From: Olivibacter oleidegradans
GTDB lineage: Bacteria > Bacteroidota > Bacteroidia > Sphingobacteriales > Sphingobacteriaceae
Reading direction: 5' to 3'
NCBI RefSeq assembly: GCF_042432805.1
Contig: NZ_JBHLWO010000002.1
Span: forward strand, 1,550,001-1,614,000
DNA length: 64,000 nucleotides
The notes under the pieces are model-generated. The model saw only the letters and a list, made by a program, of their open reading frames with translations. It was not told the DNA's origin and searched no databases. The position numbers and the translations under genes were made by a program. The number at the start of each line of letters is the position of its first letter. Within the stretch, counting starts at the first letter, position 1. Positions 8,834 to 18,571 of this stretch are shown in pieces.

Positions 8834-10168
8834 ATGAAATTAGCGGACAAATTTACACTGTGGTTTTTGGCGATAATATTACTTGTAACGCCTATCAGTA
8901 TGTTCACGACATTAAGTAACATACGCAATCGTATCGATAATTCAGAAATAGAGCGCTTAAAAGCTGTCAACAATGAAGTAGCCGAGCAGTTGAAAGCAGG
9001 AATTGCGCCCGATCAGTATTCGCAGGGAAGACCAATCGCTATATTGAAGATAAACAGCGCCTTACCCCAAAACAGGGTACAAGTACAAAAACAACAATGT
9101 GACAGTACCGCTTCCGTTACCGATGAATGCCGAATAACGGTCAGTTGTTATTATACCATAAATGGCATCAATTATCAAGTATCTTCCTATAATTACGTAA
9201 CGCAATCAAAACAGATTTTAAAAGGGATGCTCTTAACGGCCATTTTGAAAACTGTATTGATCGCTTTAGTGGTTCTCTTAACCGTCCGTTTGGTATCCAA
9301 AAAGATTCTTTCTCCATTTAATCAAACACTGAAAAGTATACAGAAATTTAGCATTAAAAAAAAGCAGCCGTTAACGCTTAATCATACTAATACGAAGGAA
9401 TTCCAAGAACTGAACCGATTTCTGAAAAAGATGACGGACAAGGCAATCAAAGAATATAGTTTGGTAAAAGAATTTAGCGAAAATGCATCGCATGAACTGC
9501 AAACTCCACTAGCTGTTCTACGAAGCAAATTGGAGCTACTTACGGAAACGGACATACAGCAAAATCAGGCATCGCTTATCGCAGACATGCAAAACGCGAT
9601 CGAGAAGTTGTCAAAAATCAATCACTCGCTCCTTTTACTCACGAAACTGGAAAATCAGGAATTTGAAGCGACCAAAGAAATAAACTTCACTAAACAGGTT
9701 CTTGAGTTACTCACGATTTATGAAGATAGGATAGCAATTAAAGAGCTAAAGGTAACGCAACACATCGATCCTGATATTACCGTCAGAATTAATCCGGCCT
9801 TAGCGGACATGTTGTTCGATAATCTGCTTAGCAATGCAATCAGGCATAATGTAAAGAATGGAACCATTTTCCTAGAAATAAATAAAAAGGGAATTTTAAT
9901 AAAAAATACCGGCCCCGAACCGATTTTCCCAACAGAGGAGTTATTCCAACGCTTTAAGAAAAGCAATCAGTGCAGCAACAGTGTAGGTTTGGGTCTTGCT
10001 ATTGTTAAACGAATTTGTGAATTGAATAACTTTGATGTCCAATACACTTACGAAAACAGGTTGCATATGCTAACCGTTGATTTTCCAAGAGCTGGGCTTA
10101 CGGAGACTGATCGAGAGGAAGGTATTTCGGTTTTGGGGCAGGACAATCAAATTGTTACATTAGGATAA
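8834..10168 (+). CDS. sensor histidine kinase paired with the efflux regulator
   Basis: A protein of 444 residues. A membrane segment at about 7-28 and another at about 135-160 enclose a periplasmic sensor of about 105 residues, which holds four cysteines (QQC, DEC, VSC and nearby), possibly disulfide or metal-related. A HAMP-like linker follows, then the H-box FSENASHELQTPLAVLRSKLELL, the N-box DNLLSNAIRHN and the glycine-rich GLGLAIVKRICELN. The ATPase domain is compact but complete. It sits 15 bp downstream of the response regulator and 92 bp before the TolC gene. The signal is unknown; cysteines in the sensor and the RND pump downstream would fit metals, antimicrobial agents or envelope stress. 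Confidence 0.93.
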   Translation: MKLADKFTLWFLAIILLVTPISMFTTLSNIRNRIDNSEIERLKAVNNEVAEQLKAGIAPDQYSQGRPIAILKINSALPQNRVQVQKQQCDSTASVTDECRITVSCYYTINGINYQVSSYNYVTQSKQILKGMLLTAILKTVLIALVVLLTVRLVSKKILSPFNQTLKSIQKFSIKKKQPLTLNHTNTKEFQELNRFLKKMTDKAIKEYSLVKEFSENASHELQTPLAVLRSKLELLTETDIQQNQASLIADMQNAIEKLSKINHSLLLLTKLENQEFEATKEINFTKQVLELLTIYEDRIAIKELKVTQHIDPDITVRINPALADMLFDNLLSNAIRHNVKNGTIFLEINKKGILIKNTGPEPIFPTEELFQRFKKSNQCSNSVGLGLAIVKRICELNNFDVQYTYENRLHMLTVDFPRAGLTETDREEGISVLGQDNQIVTLG

Positions 10169-10194
10169 CAAAATAATCACATTTTGATCACTTC

Positions 10195-10214
10195 CTTCAA
10201 ATTCTCTTCAAAAT
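10195..10214 (+). promoter_or_regulatory. putative response-regulator operator, copy 2
   Basis: TTCAAAT (10196-10202) and TTCAAAA (10207-10213) are again 11 bp apart, and 17 of the 20 positions match those at 7976-7995. It lies about 46 bp upstream of the TolC start codon, close enough to place an activator next to the promoter. Confidence 0.65.
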
Positions 10215-10259
10215 CATTCCCCAATTTCACAAAAGATACTACTAATACTTTTATTTTTT

Positions 10260-11675
10260 GTGAAATATTCATTCCGTTGGATAATAAGGTATTGCATTTC
10301 AAGCCTATTATCATTAATGTTAACACAACATGCTTGGACACAGCAAAAATTGTCTCTAAAGGAAGCCCTCGAATTAGCAATTAACAACTACGGCAGTGTC
10401 AAGGCTAAAGCGAATTATGCCAAGGCTTCTTTTTCTTCCGTTGAGCAAGCTAAACGAGATTATCTTCCTAACTTGGTCTTATCCGCGCAACAAGATTATG
10501 GAACAGTCAATGGTCAGAACGGACCTCTCTATGGTTTTGGTGGATACGGTGTAGCCTCTTCGGGGCTACCGCTTCCAAACCAGAACTGGAATGCCGCGTT
10601 TGGATCGCTTTATTTAGCCAATGTCAATTGGGAATTCTTCTCCTTTGGAAAAGCTAAGGAGCGGATCAAAGTAGCACGAGAAGTTGCCGAACGAGACAAT
10701 ATGGATTTGCAACAGGAGCTGTTCAATCATCAGGTAAAAGTGTCAGCGGCTTATTTGAATCTTCTGGCTGCACAAAAACTCACGCTTTCGTATAAGAAGA
10801 ATCTCTTTCGGGCCGATACATTCCGCCAAGTGGTTGTCACCAGAGCATTGAATGGGCTCATTGCCGGCGTAGATTCTTCCTTGGCAAATGCGGAGGTATC
10901 TAACGCTAAAATAGCATTGACCAAAGCAAAAGATTTTGAACAGGAACAGAGTAACAAGCTGGCGCAATTAATGGGTATTCCTCCAACCGAATTTACCTTA
11001 GATAGTTTTTTTATTTCGCATGTACCGGCAGGTATGGAACAGTCGACCGACAGTGATATTGCAAACCACCCTACTTTGAGATGGTATCAATCCCGTATTA
11101 ATGTGGGGAAAGAACAAAAAAAGTATCTAAAAACACTTTATTACCCTTCCTTATCACTTGTGGGAATCTTTCAGACCAGGGGTTCAGGTTTTCGAAGTGA
11201 CTACGCGAGTAATCAACAAGCTTTTACACAAAATTATTTCGACGGTATTAAGCCAAGTCGTTCAAATTATCTCATTGGGATCGGTTTGACTTGGAATTTA
11301 ACCCAACCACTTCGGATTTCGAAACAAGTAAAAGGACAAACCTTTACGAACCAGGCTTTAACAGATGAATTTGAATTGGCGAATCAGCAAATCCGGGCCC
11401 AATTAGTTTTAGCGGATACGAAAATTGAAAATGCATTAAGCAATTATAGAGAAGTGCCAACCCAAGTTAAAGCCGCCTCGGACGCGTTTTTGCAGAAATC
11501 GGTACTCTATAAAAATGGGTTAACCAATTTAGTGGATGTCACACAAGCCCTGTATGCGCTCATACGGGCAGAGACGGATCGTGATATCGCCTACAACAAC
11601 GTTTGGCAGGCTTTATTATACAAAGCTGCTGCTTCCGGCGATTTCAGCTTATTTGTTAACAAAATAGAACCTTAG
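10260..11675 (+). CDS. TolC-family outer-membrane efflux channel
   Basis: A protein of 471 residues if the GTG at 10260 is the start. That start yields a proper signal peptide (MKYSFRWIIRYCISSLLSLMLTQHAWTQ), which the next ATG would truncate. The mature part begins QQKLSLKEALELAINNYGSVKAKANYAKAS, the first TolC helix, and shows the duplicated long-helix and strand architecture ending in TNLVDVTQALYALIRAETDRDIAYNNVWQALLYKAAASGDFS. It should form the outer-membrane duct of the RND pump encoded next. The order channel, pump, adaptor is common in Bacteroidota. The 49-bp gap to the RND gene and the lack of a terminator support one operon. Confidence 0.92.
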   Translation: MKYSFRWIIRYCISSLLSLMLTQHAWTQQKLSLKEALELAINNYGSVKAKANYAKASFSSVEQAKRDYLPNLVLSAQQDYGTVNGQNGPLYGFGGYGVASSGLPLPNQNWNAAFGSLYLANVNWEFFSFGKAKERIKVAREVAERDNMDLQQELFNHQVKVSAAYLNLLAAQKLTLSYKKNLFRADTFRQVVVTRALNGLIAGVDSSLANAEVSNAKIALTKAKDFEQEQSNKLAQLMGIPPTEFTLDSFFISHVPAGMEQSTDSDIANHPTLRWYQSRINVGKEQKKYLKTLYYPSLSLVGIFQTRGSGFRSDYASNQQAFTQNYFDGIKPSRSNYLIGIGLTWNLTQPLRISKQVKGQTFTNQALTDEFELANQQIRAQLVLADTKIENALSNYREVPTQVKAASDAFLQKSVLYKNGLTNLVDVTQALYALIRAETDRDIAYNNVWQALLYKAAASGDFSLFVNKIEP

Positions 11676-11724
11676 CATTTATTGCTGCAAAAAAAACAGT
11701 TAAAAAGAATCTAAATAAACTATC

Positions 11725-14700
11725 ATGAATTTAATTCGCTTTGCATTACGTAAACCGATAACCATAATGGTCATAGTAGCAGGGCTATTTTTCTTTGGAA
11801 TAAAAGCAGTTACTTCCATTAAGATCGATATCTTCCCAAAACTAGATATGCCTGTAATTTATATTTCCCACCCTTTTACAGGTTATACGCCCGAGCAGAT
11901 GGAGTCTTTCTTTGCTAAACAATATGTAAACATACTCCTCTATACGAATGGGCTAAAAAGTATAGAGACAAAGAATATACAGGGATTAACCCTAATGAAA
12001 TTGAACTTTTATCCAGGGACCAATATGGCGCAGGCAGCGGCCGAGCTTGCCTCTTTCACAAATCGTATCCAAGCGATATTCCCTCCCGGATCAAACCCAC
12101 CCTTCATTATACGTTTTGATGCCTCAACATTGCCCGTTGGCCAACTTGTATTGAGTAGCAAAACGAGAAGCAATAATGAGTTGGCAGATTTAGCTAACAC
12201 CTATGTCCGTTCTTCTTTTACGTCAATAAGCGGGCTAGTCGCTCCCCCTCCTTTTGGCGGAAATGTCAGAACCATTGTTATCAAAGCCGACCCTGCATTA
12301 CTTCGATCCCACAATATGACGCCAGACCAATTAGTAGAGGCCTTGAAAATCAATAATCAAACCGCCCCGTCGGGAAATGTAAGAGTTGGCGACAAAAATT
12401 ACATCACACCTACTAATACAACGATTAAAGATGTTAAAGATTTTGAAAATATACCACTTTTCAAAAGTGGTGTCCAAAACCTTTATCTGAGAGATGTAGC
12501 AACTGTCGAAGATGCCGCTGACATTACTTCTGGTTATGCCTTGGTAAATGGTAAACGCTCAGTCTATTTAAATGTTGCAAAAAGTGCTGATGCCTCCACT
12601 TGGGAAGTAGTAAAAAAACTGAAGGCCGCAGTTCCAAAAATTCAAAGTCAACTGCCGGAGGATGTTCAAGTAAGCTACGAATTCGACCAATCGGTTTATG
12701 TTATGAATTCGGTAAAAAGCTTATTAACTGAAGGTGCCATAGGTGCTATACTCACGGGATTGATGGTTATTCTATTCTTAGGCGACCTACGTGGCGCTTT
12801 GATTGTTATCCTTACCATCCCAACATCCATTATATCAGGGGTCCTATTTCTTAATTTATTCGGGCAAACCATCAATATAATGACACTGAGCGGTTTGGCT
12901 TTGGCAATCGGAATTCTGGTGGATGAAAGTACGGTAACCATTGAGAACATTCACCAGCATTTTGATATGGGAAAACCAAAAGCTTTAGCGATTTGGGATG
13001 CCTGTAAAGAAATTGCCTTTCCTAAGCTCTTAATTCTCTTTTGTATTTTGGCCGTGTTTGCTCCAGCCTTTACAATGGGGGGCATACCTGGATCGCTTTT
13101 TCTACCGCTAGCTTTGGCTATCGGCTTCAGTATGATTGTATCCTATTTTCTGGCACAAACCTTTGTTCCTATTATGGCTAACTGGATTATGAAGGTAAAG
13201 CATCACAAAAAAGCAGATGGATCGAATTTAACCGATGCTGAAGAGCTCGAATTGGCCGGCCTTTCTACCGACGATCATCACGCACAGATCGAACAAAAAA
13301 TTGCTGCTGCCAGAACTGCCGACAGAAATCATAATGAAAAGATTGGCGTTTTTGAGAAGATACGAATGCGCTATTTACGTTTTATCGAACGCATTATGCC
13401 TTATCGCAAAGCAATTGTTGTTGCCTATCTTTTAATTATTTGTGGATTGGCAAGTATATTGATGATGCAAATCGGCCGAGACGTATTACCAAAAGTAAAT
13501 GGAAGTCAATTCCAAGTACGCCTACGCGCCCCCGACGGCACCAGAATTGAAGAAACCGAGCGCAAGACAAACAAAGCCATTGAAGCTATCAAGAAGTTAG
13601 TAGGTCCGGAGAACGTGTCGATCACCTCTGCCTATGTAGGTTTGCATCCATCTCTTTTCTCCACAAGTCCTATTTACCTATGGATGGCAGGCCCACATGA
13701 ATCCGTCATTCAAGTAGCATTGAGTGAACACTATAAAACTGACCTGGATAAACTCAAAGAGAACATTCGATCTGCATTTGCTAAAGATTTACCGGAAGTA
13801 ACAACCTCCTTTGAACCGATAGAATTAACGGATAAAATTCTAAGTCAAGGTTCGCCTACTCCAATAGAAGTCCGATTCTCCGGAAGAAATAAAAAGGTGA
13901 GCGAGGCATTTGCGCAAAAGCTTATTACTAAACTTAAAAAAATAGATTACCTAAGAGATGTTCAATTGGGGCAGTCTACCAAATACCCATCAATCAATAT
14001 TAATGTAGATAGAACAAGAGCCGCACAATTGGGCGTTGATATGAATGACGTTTCCCGATCTTTGATTGCCTCTACGTCTTCTTCGCGGTATACCGATAAA
14101 AATATTTGGATCGACCAACGCATTGGCAACAGTTACAGTGTTCAAGTACAGATTCCGGAAAATAAAATGAACAGTATCAATGAAATCAATGAAATACCTT
14201 TATTGAAAAATTCATCCAGACCCGTACTGGGAGATGTTGCTACCATAAATTCGGGTATAACCTACGGTGAAACTGACAATTTAGGAGCGATGCCCATGTT
14301 ATCTGTAACGGCTAACATTAATCAGCAGGATTTAGGTACCGCGTCTAAAGAAGTAGAAAAGGCGATTTCCTCACTGGGTGAACTGCCTCGCGGTTTGGAA
14401 GTAGAATTGATCGGTTTAAGCAATACGCTAACCGAAACTATGGACAGTTTAGAAAGCGGTCTATTAGTGGCTATTGTGGTCATATTCTTAATGCTTGCCG
14501 CTAACTTCCAATCGTTTAAAGTTTCTGGAATTGTTTTAGCAACCGTCCCTGCAGTTATTTTAGGTTCTATCGGTCTTCTATTATTAACAGGATCTACCTT
14601 AAATTTGCAATCTTATATGGGTATGATCATGTCGGTGGGCGTATCAATATCCAATGCCGTTTTGCTGATTACCAATGCTGAAGAGATACGGAAGACGACA

Positions 14701-15003
14701 GGAAATGCTATTTCTTCGGCAACAGGGGCTGCCTCACTCAGATTAAGACCTATTGTAATGACGGCATTGGCCATGGTGGTTGGTATGATTCCGATGGCCA
14801 GTGGATTGGGAGAGGCCGGTGACCAATCCTCTCCTTTGGGTAGAGCTGTGATCGGGGGCCTTGTGGCGTCGACTTTTGCGGCACTTTTTATCCTGCCGTT
14901 GGTATTCGCCTGGGGGCAAGGTAAAGCCAGCACACAAAGTGTGTCTCTTGATCCGGAAGACGAAGAAAGTATTCATTACATTCCATCTATTACTAAAAAT
15001 TAA
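11725..15003 (+). CDS. RND-family efflux transporter (AcrB/CusA superfamily)
   Basis: A protein of 1092 residues with the duplicated RND layout: a first membrane helix at about 10-30, two large periplasmic loops, and two bundles of membrane helices. Typical segments are KPITIMVIVAGLFFFGIKAV, SGLALAIGILVDESTVTIENIHQH with its acidic proton-relay residues in TM4, and near the end SYMGMIMSVGVSISNAVLLITNAEE and MASGLGEAGDQSSPLGRAVIGGLVAS. A hydrophilic cytoplasmic stretch of about 60 residues between the halves (HHKKADGSNLTDAEELEL...) is longer than in AcrB. It exports an unidentified substrate using the proton gradient, with TolC upstream and the adaptor downstream. The four-residue metal signature of CusA was not recognised, so a drug or hydrophobic-compound pump is more likely. 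Confidence 0.95.
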   Translation: MNLIRFALRKPITIMVIVAGLFFFGIKAVTSIKIDIFPKLDMPVIYISHPFTGYTPEQMESFFAKQYVNILLYTNGLKSIETKNIQGLTLMKLNFYPGTNMAQAAAELASFTNRIQAIFPPGSNPPFIIRFDASTLPVGQLVLSSKTRSNNELADLANTYVRSSFTSISGLVAPPPFGGNVRTIVIKADPALLRSHNMTPDQLVEALKINNQTAPSGNVRVGDKNYITPTNTTIKDVKDFENIPLFKSGVQNLYLRDVATVEDAADITSGYALVNGKRSVYLNVAKSADASTWEVVKKLKAAVPKIQSQLPEDVQVSYEFDQSVYVMNSVKSLLTEGAIGAILTGLMVILFLGDLRGALIVILTIPTSIISGVLFLNLFGQTINIMTLSGLALAIGILVDESTVTIENIHQHFDMGKPKALAIWDACKEIAFPKLLILFCILAVFAPAFTMGGIPGSLFLPLALAIGFSMIVSYFLAQTFVPIMANWIMKVKHHKKADGSNLTDAEELELAGLSTDDHHAQIEQKIAAARTADRNHNEKIGVFEKIRMRYLRFIERIMPYRKAIVVAYLLIICGLASILMMQIGRDVLPKVNGSQFQVRLRAPDGTRIEETERKTNKAIEAIKKLVGPENVSITSAYVGLHPSLFSTSPIYLWMAGPHESVIQVALSEHYKTDLDKLKENIRSAFAKDLPEVTTSFEPIELTDKILSQGSPTPIEVRFSGRNKKVSEAFAQKLITKLKKIDYLRDVQLGQSTKYPSININVDRTRAAQLGVDMNDVSRSLIASTSSSRYTDKNIWIDQRIGNSYSVQVQIPENKMNSINEINEIPLLKNSSRPVLGDVATINSGITYGETDNLGAMPMLSVTANINQQDLGTASKEVEKAISSLGELPRGLEVELIGLSNTLTETMDSLESGLLVAIVVIFLMLAANFQSFKVSGIVLATVPAVILGSIGLLLLTGSTLNLQSYMGMIMSVGVSISNAVLLITNAEEIRKTTGNAISSATGAASLRLRPIVMTALAMVVGMIPMASGLGEAGDQSSPLGRAVIGGLVASTFAALFILPLVFAWGQGKASTQSVSLDPEDEESIHYIPSITKN

Positions 15004-15015
15004 AAAAATTCAAAT

Positions 15016-16143
15016 ATGAACTCTTACAGATTTGTTTTATTGACCAGCGGTTTATTGAGCATAACCTGCATGTTGGCTCGGTGCACCTCACCTATACAAA
15101 AAGCGGAGGCCGAAAATCAAAAAGCAAAGGAGGAGTCGGCTCCATTGGAAATATTTAAATTGAGCAAAGGCCAACTTTCTTCTTCTATTAAAATTCCCGG
15201 AGAGCTTATTGCCTATCAACAAGTGGATTTATACGCCAAAGTTAGTAGTTTCGTAAAAAAGCTAAATGTGGATGTCGGCAGTGTCGTATCTGCAGGGCAA
15301 ATACTCGCTACAATGGAAGCGCCCGAATTGAATTCACAACTAGCAGGAGCTGAATCCCGCCTGAAATCGCAAGAAGCTGTTTATCTAGCAAGTAAAGCTA
15401 CTTATCAACGGTTACTGGAAACCAGCAAAACACCGGGGACGGTATCACAAAACGATCTCGATTTAGCATTGGCTAAACAGAATTCAGATCTTGCGCAATT
15501 TAAAGCGGCACAGGCTGCCTATCGCGAGGTCGGCGACACAAAAAATTATCTTGAAATAAGGGCACCTTTTTCGGGTATTATAACTGCGCGGAATGTCAGC
15601 GCAGGTGCTTATGTTGGTCCTTCCGGTAAAGGTTCTGAGGCCCCTATTTTTACTTTACAGCAGCAGGACAAGCTCCGTTTAGTGGTCAGTGTGCCCGAAC
15701 TATATTCAGCCTATTTGAATCGCCAAAATGAAATCAAGTTTTCGGTTAAAGCTTTACCAAGTGAATCTTTTACGGCCAAAGTCGCGAGGTTAGCAGGCGC
15801 ATTGGATCCCCGTCTTCGTTCACAACGTATCGAAATGGATGTTAATAATAGTAATAAACAATTGCTACCGGGCATGATTACAGAAGTTGAAATTCCGCTT
15901 ACCGGCGCCGAGCATACTTTTGTAGTGCCTACAGAAGCGGTTCTCAATTCAACCCTAGGAACTTTTGTGATTAAAGTAGAACACGATAGTACGAAATGGA
16001 TCCCCGTCAATCTCGGCCGTCAAGCGGACGGAAAATCAGAAGTTTTTGGACCCCTTAATGAATCTACACAACTCGTTAGATTGGCGACAGAAGAAATACG
16101 AGATAAGGAACCCGTACGTGCGCCTGTAAAATTAATACAATAA
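15016..16143 (+). CDS. RND efflux periplasmic adaptor (membrane fusion protein), lipoprotein
   Basis: A protein of 375 residues. The N-terminus SGLLSITCMLARCTSP carries a lipobox, so the protein should be lipid-anchored to the inner membrane. A lipoyl half-motif (IPGELIAYQQVDLYAKVSSFVKKLNVDVGSVVSAGQILATMEAPEL) precedes a coiled-coil hairpin of about 80 residues. Then comes the second half-motif (IRAPFSGIITARNVSAGAYVG) and the beta-barrel and membrane-proximal domains. This is the standard HlyD/AcrA fold bridging the RND pump and TolC. It begins 12 bp after the pump and is the last gene of the operon, which ends at the strong hairpin at 16151. Confidence 0.93.
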   Translation: MNSYRFVLLTSGLLSITCMLARCTSPIQKAEAENQKAKEESAPLEIFKLSKGQLSSSIKIPGELIAYQQVDLYAKVSSFVKKLNVDVGSVVSAGQILATMEAPELNSQLAGAESRLKSQEAVYLASKATYQRLLETSKTPGTVSQNDLDLALAKQNSDLAQFKAAQAAYREVGDTKNYLEIRAPFSGIITARNVSAGAYVGPSGKGSEAPIFTLQQQDKLRLVVSVPELYSAYLNRQNEIKFSVKALPSESFTAKVARLAGALDPRLRSQRIEMDVNNSNKQLLPGMITEVEIPLTGAEHTFVVPTEAVLNSTLGTFVIKVEHDSTKWIPVNLGRQADGKSEVFGPLNESTQLVRLATEEIRDKEPVRAPVKLIQ

Positions 16144-16150
16144 GGCAATA

Positions 16151-16182
16151 AAAGCTATTGTAAATAACGTTACAATAGCTTT
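16151..16182. terminator. bidirectional terminator between the efflux operon and the acetyltransferase gene
   Basis: A perfect 13-bp stem, AAAGCTATTGTAA (16151-16163) with TTACAATAGCTTT (16170-16182), around a 6-nt loop. A/T tracts on both sides allow it to serve both converging genes. Confidence 0.85.
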
Positions 16183-16215
16183 CTACCGACCTTTTCCTTA
16201 TAGGTTTTCTCTTTT

Positions 16216-17037
16216 TTAACTTACTTGCTTTGTACTTATTATGGCAGACAGTACCTCTTCCAAATTATCCAACCCTCTAGTACGAATGTTAAAAGTGTGC
16301 TGCAGGGCTTCAATAACCTCACAAGCAGTACTAAAAAGAAACGACTCTTTTCTTCCGCTATCATATCGAATATTCAACACATTATCATGTAACGTATAAC
16401 GGCCATCATCATCTACTTTCGCCACAATAAGCTGTTTTGTAAAGTGTGAATTGGGATGTGTTGAGACATACCAGTTGGCCACTTCATAGTCTATCGACTC
16501 CAAAACCTCTGTGTAAAACTGGTAGATCGACCGCCACTCATTCTCTTGCAATACCTGCAGGATATAAAATTTTTCCTTTTGTATAATGCGAAAGATTCCA
16601 TGTTGCGTTTCCTGCACAATGTCAGGAGCAAAAAGTAAGGGAGCCGTTAAGGTCATAGCCCCAAACCCAACATCGGCTATATAAGCTTGGCCTTCGTAAA
16701 CTATATGTAATAACATATGAGTTCTCGCCGTTATCTGGGTTGGATCTATATTCCAAATCACTCTTGCCCAAAATCCACTTACCTGAAAACCTAGTTGTAT
16801 CAATACCTGCTTAAACAACGTATTATGTTCAAAGCAATACCCTCCTCTATGTGACAGTATTAATTTATCGAAAATATCCTCAATGCCTAGACTTATCGGT
16901 CTTCCGGTAAGCGGATTCAAATTTTCAAAGGGAATGTATTTTGGATGTAGTCGATGTATCTCCATCAACGTTTCCAGGTTGGTATCCGGTCGCTGCGTAT
17001 AATGAATTCGCTCTAAATATGCTTTTAAATCAACCAT
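16216..17037 (-). CDS. arylamine N-acetyltransferase
   Basis: A protein of 273 residues, the normal NAT length. The catalytic triad is complete and at the canonical positions: Cys68 in HRGGYCFEHN, His107 in ARTHMLLHIVY and Asp122 in YIADVGFG. The motif IPFENLNPLTGRPISL near the N-terminus is also typical. NATs transfer acetyl or larger acyl groups from coenzyme A to aromatic amines and hydrazines; some family members act in polyketide amide closure, but nothing here suggests a biosynthetic cluster. The gene converges on the efflux operon and diverges from the SufR-like regulator at 17176. Confidence 0.93.
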   Translation of the reverse strand: MVDLKAYLERIHYTQRPDTNLETLMEIHRLHPKYIPFENLNPLTGRPISLGIEDIFDKLILSHRGGYCFEHNTLFKQVLIQLGFQVSGFWARVIWNIDPTQITARTHMLLHIVYEGQAYIADVGFGAMTLTAPLLFAPDIVQETQHGIFRIIQKEKFYILQVLQENEWRSIYQFYTEVLESIDYEVANWYVSTHPNSHFTKQLIVAKVDDDGRYTLHDNVLNIRYDSGRKESFLFSTACEVIEALQHTFNIRTRGLDNLEEVLSAIISTKQVS

Positions 17038-17130
17038 ATATAAATTTATTAAATGGTTATAGATAACAAGAACATCTAACGCCCTCCCCTCCTAATTATT
17101 ATTCCTTCATTCTTATTTCTGATTACCGAT

Positions 17131-17161
17131 CAAAGTTAGTATTTTTACGAATTAAACCAAG
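17131..17161 (-). promoter_or_regulatory. promoter of the N-acetyltransferase gene
   Basis: On the minus strand, TAACTTTG (17138-17131) matches the -7 consensus TAnnTTTG. CTTG (17161-17158) is a three-of-four match to the -33 element at 19-nt spacing. It leaves an untranslated leader of about 85-90 nt before the ATG at 17037. Confidence 0.5.
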
Positions 17162-17175
17162 CGGATACTTTGTTT

Positions 17176-17805
17176 ATGAATCATCATATAAACGATTACG
17201 ACAGCGCTCTTTGGTTGCTGAAAAAAAAGGGTCCTCAAACGCTCATTGAGGTCGCTAATGAGCTTAAAATCACCACGGAGGGCGCGCGTTTCAAGCTACA
17301 AAAACTTGCCAACGATGAGTTGGTTACCTCCAGCACGCGAGTAAAAGGACGGGGAAGGCCACAACAGATTTGGTCGTTAACCCGTGCAGGACACGCGCGG
17401 TTTCCAGACTCGCACGCAGATCTTACCGTAAAGCTTATTGACTTAATTCGTCAAAGCTTAGGCGAACAAGCCATGGAAACCATCATTTCCGAAAACGAAA
17501 AGGCAGGCATAATAAAATACAATGAACACTTAAAGGGTGTTAATGAATTGGAAGAACGAGTCAATAAATTGGCCGAGATTCGGAATCAAGAAGGCTATAT
17601 GGCCGAATGCCAAAAGCAGGGTGATGTTTATTTACTCATCGAAAATCATTGTCCGATTTGCGCAGCAGCACAGACTTGTCAGGGCTTTTGCCGTTCAGAG
17701 CTTAATACGTTCCAAAATGTTTTAGGAGAAAATGTATCCGTTGAACGGATAGATCATATTCTTGCCGGGGCAAGAAGGTGTGCTTATAAAATTTATCTTC
17801 AGTAA
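17176..17805 (+). CDS. SufR/ArsR-like winged-helix regulator with C-terminal cysteine cluster
   Basis: A protein of 209 residues from the ATG at 17176; an in-frame TTG two codons earlier is less likely. Residues 5-75 form a winged helix (ALWLLKKKGPQTLIEVANELKITTEGARFKLQKLANDELVTSSTRVKGRGRPQQIWSLTRAG), the form seen in SufR and related DeoR-type regulators. The C-terminus carries CPICAAAQTCQGFC and, 40 residues on, a further cysteine in ARRCAY. This spacing resembles the iron-sulfur or metal-binding cluster of SufR-like sensors. It is therefore probably a redox or iron-sulfur responsive repressor; its targets are not evident and no suf genes are in the window. Confidence 0.82.
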   Translation: MNHHINDYDSALWLLKKKGPQTLIEVANELKITTEGARFKLQKLANDELVTSSTRVKGRGRPQQIWSLTRAGHARFPDSHADLTVKLIDLIRQSLGEQAMETIISENEKAGIIKYNEHLKGVNELEERVNKLAEIRNQEGYMAECQKQGDVYLLIENHCPICAAAQTCQGFCRSELNTFQNVLGENVSVERIDHILAGARRCAYKIYLQ

Positions 17806-17887
17806 TGCGGAATATTCGTCTAAATAGAGGTTGCTTTTGATAAAATAAAAACAATTGCTTCCCACTCTAATCGTAAACTCTGCTCGA

Positions 17888-18466
17888 TCAGGGCCTTATA
17901 AACCCCATACCAAAGGCGGATCCAGCACCTAAAATAGCTCCTGCCGCAACATCTGATGGATTATGAACACCTAAATACATGCGAGAGTAACCTACAGTTC
18001 CTGCCCAAATGAACGATGGCGCAATTATATACCATTTAGGATAAGCGCGCGACAAGGCCGTGGCCGTACTGAATGAAGCGGACGTATGACCTGACGGGAA
18101 AGAATAACTAGACGGCTGATAAACAGCTTTAAACCCACTATGTGCGATGAAGGGACGTGGTCTTTTAAATATTTTCTTCAATCCAAAATTTAGCAAGGCG
18201 GTAATTGCTGTACTACTAGCTATATAAACTGCGTTCTGCCGCATCTCTTTGTTTCCATCAATTACACCGGCGACAAACAATCCGGCAGGTATGGCGGCGT
18301 TGACATAGTTGTTTGCATCAGAAATGATACGCATTGCCTTCGTTTCTTGCTCGCTCCTCTTGGCGGCTAAATTTTCCAAAATGCGTAGATCAATTTGATC
18401 AACTGTCGACTGCCCAAAAAGATTAGAAGTACAAAAAAACAAAAATACGATCGTATAAATTTTCAT
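17888..18466 (-). CDS. PAP2-superfamily membrane phosphatase
   Basis: A protein of 192 residues with a signal-like N-terminus (MKIYTIVFLFFCTSNLFGQST). All three PAP2 signatures are present: KKIFKRPRPF (lysine and RP), SFPSGHTSASFSTATAL (PSGH with the acid/base histidine) and YSRMYLGVHNPSDVAAG (the SR-x5-H-x3-D motif with the nucleophile histidine). Family members dephosphorylate phosphatidic acid, undecaprenyl diphosphate or similar lipid phosphates on the outer face of the inner membrane. The presence of a cleavable signal suggests a periplasmic active site. It is the last minus-strand gene before the convergent SufR-like gene. Confidence 0.92.
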   Translation of the reverse strand: MKIYTIVFLFFCTSNLFGQSTVDQIDLRILENLAAKRSEQETKAMRIISDANNYVNAAIPAGLFVAGVIDGNKEMRQNAVYIASSTAITALLNFGLKKIFKRPRPFIAHSGFKAVYQPSSYSFPSGHTSASFSTATALSRAYPKWYIIAPSFIWAGTVGYSRMYLGVHNPSDVAAGAILGAGSAFGMGFIRP

Positions 18467-18571
18467 CTACCTTAATTCCAATTTCCAAACTTAGGCAAAT
18501 TACATCCCGAAAGCAAAGAAGATTGATCACTGCCGTGATTGGATAAACCGTTAAGATTTAAAAATTGGAAT

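Noticed and set aside
10260..16143. CusABC-type copper/silver pump
   Set aside because: The methionine clusters and metal-binding adaptor features expected for CusA/CusB were not seen; the general RND assignment is safer.
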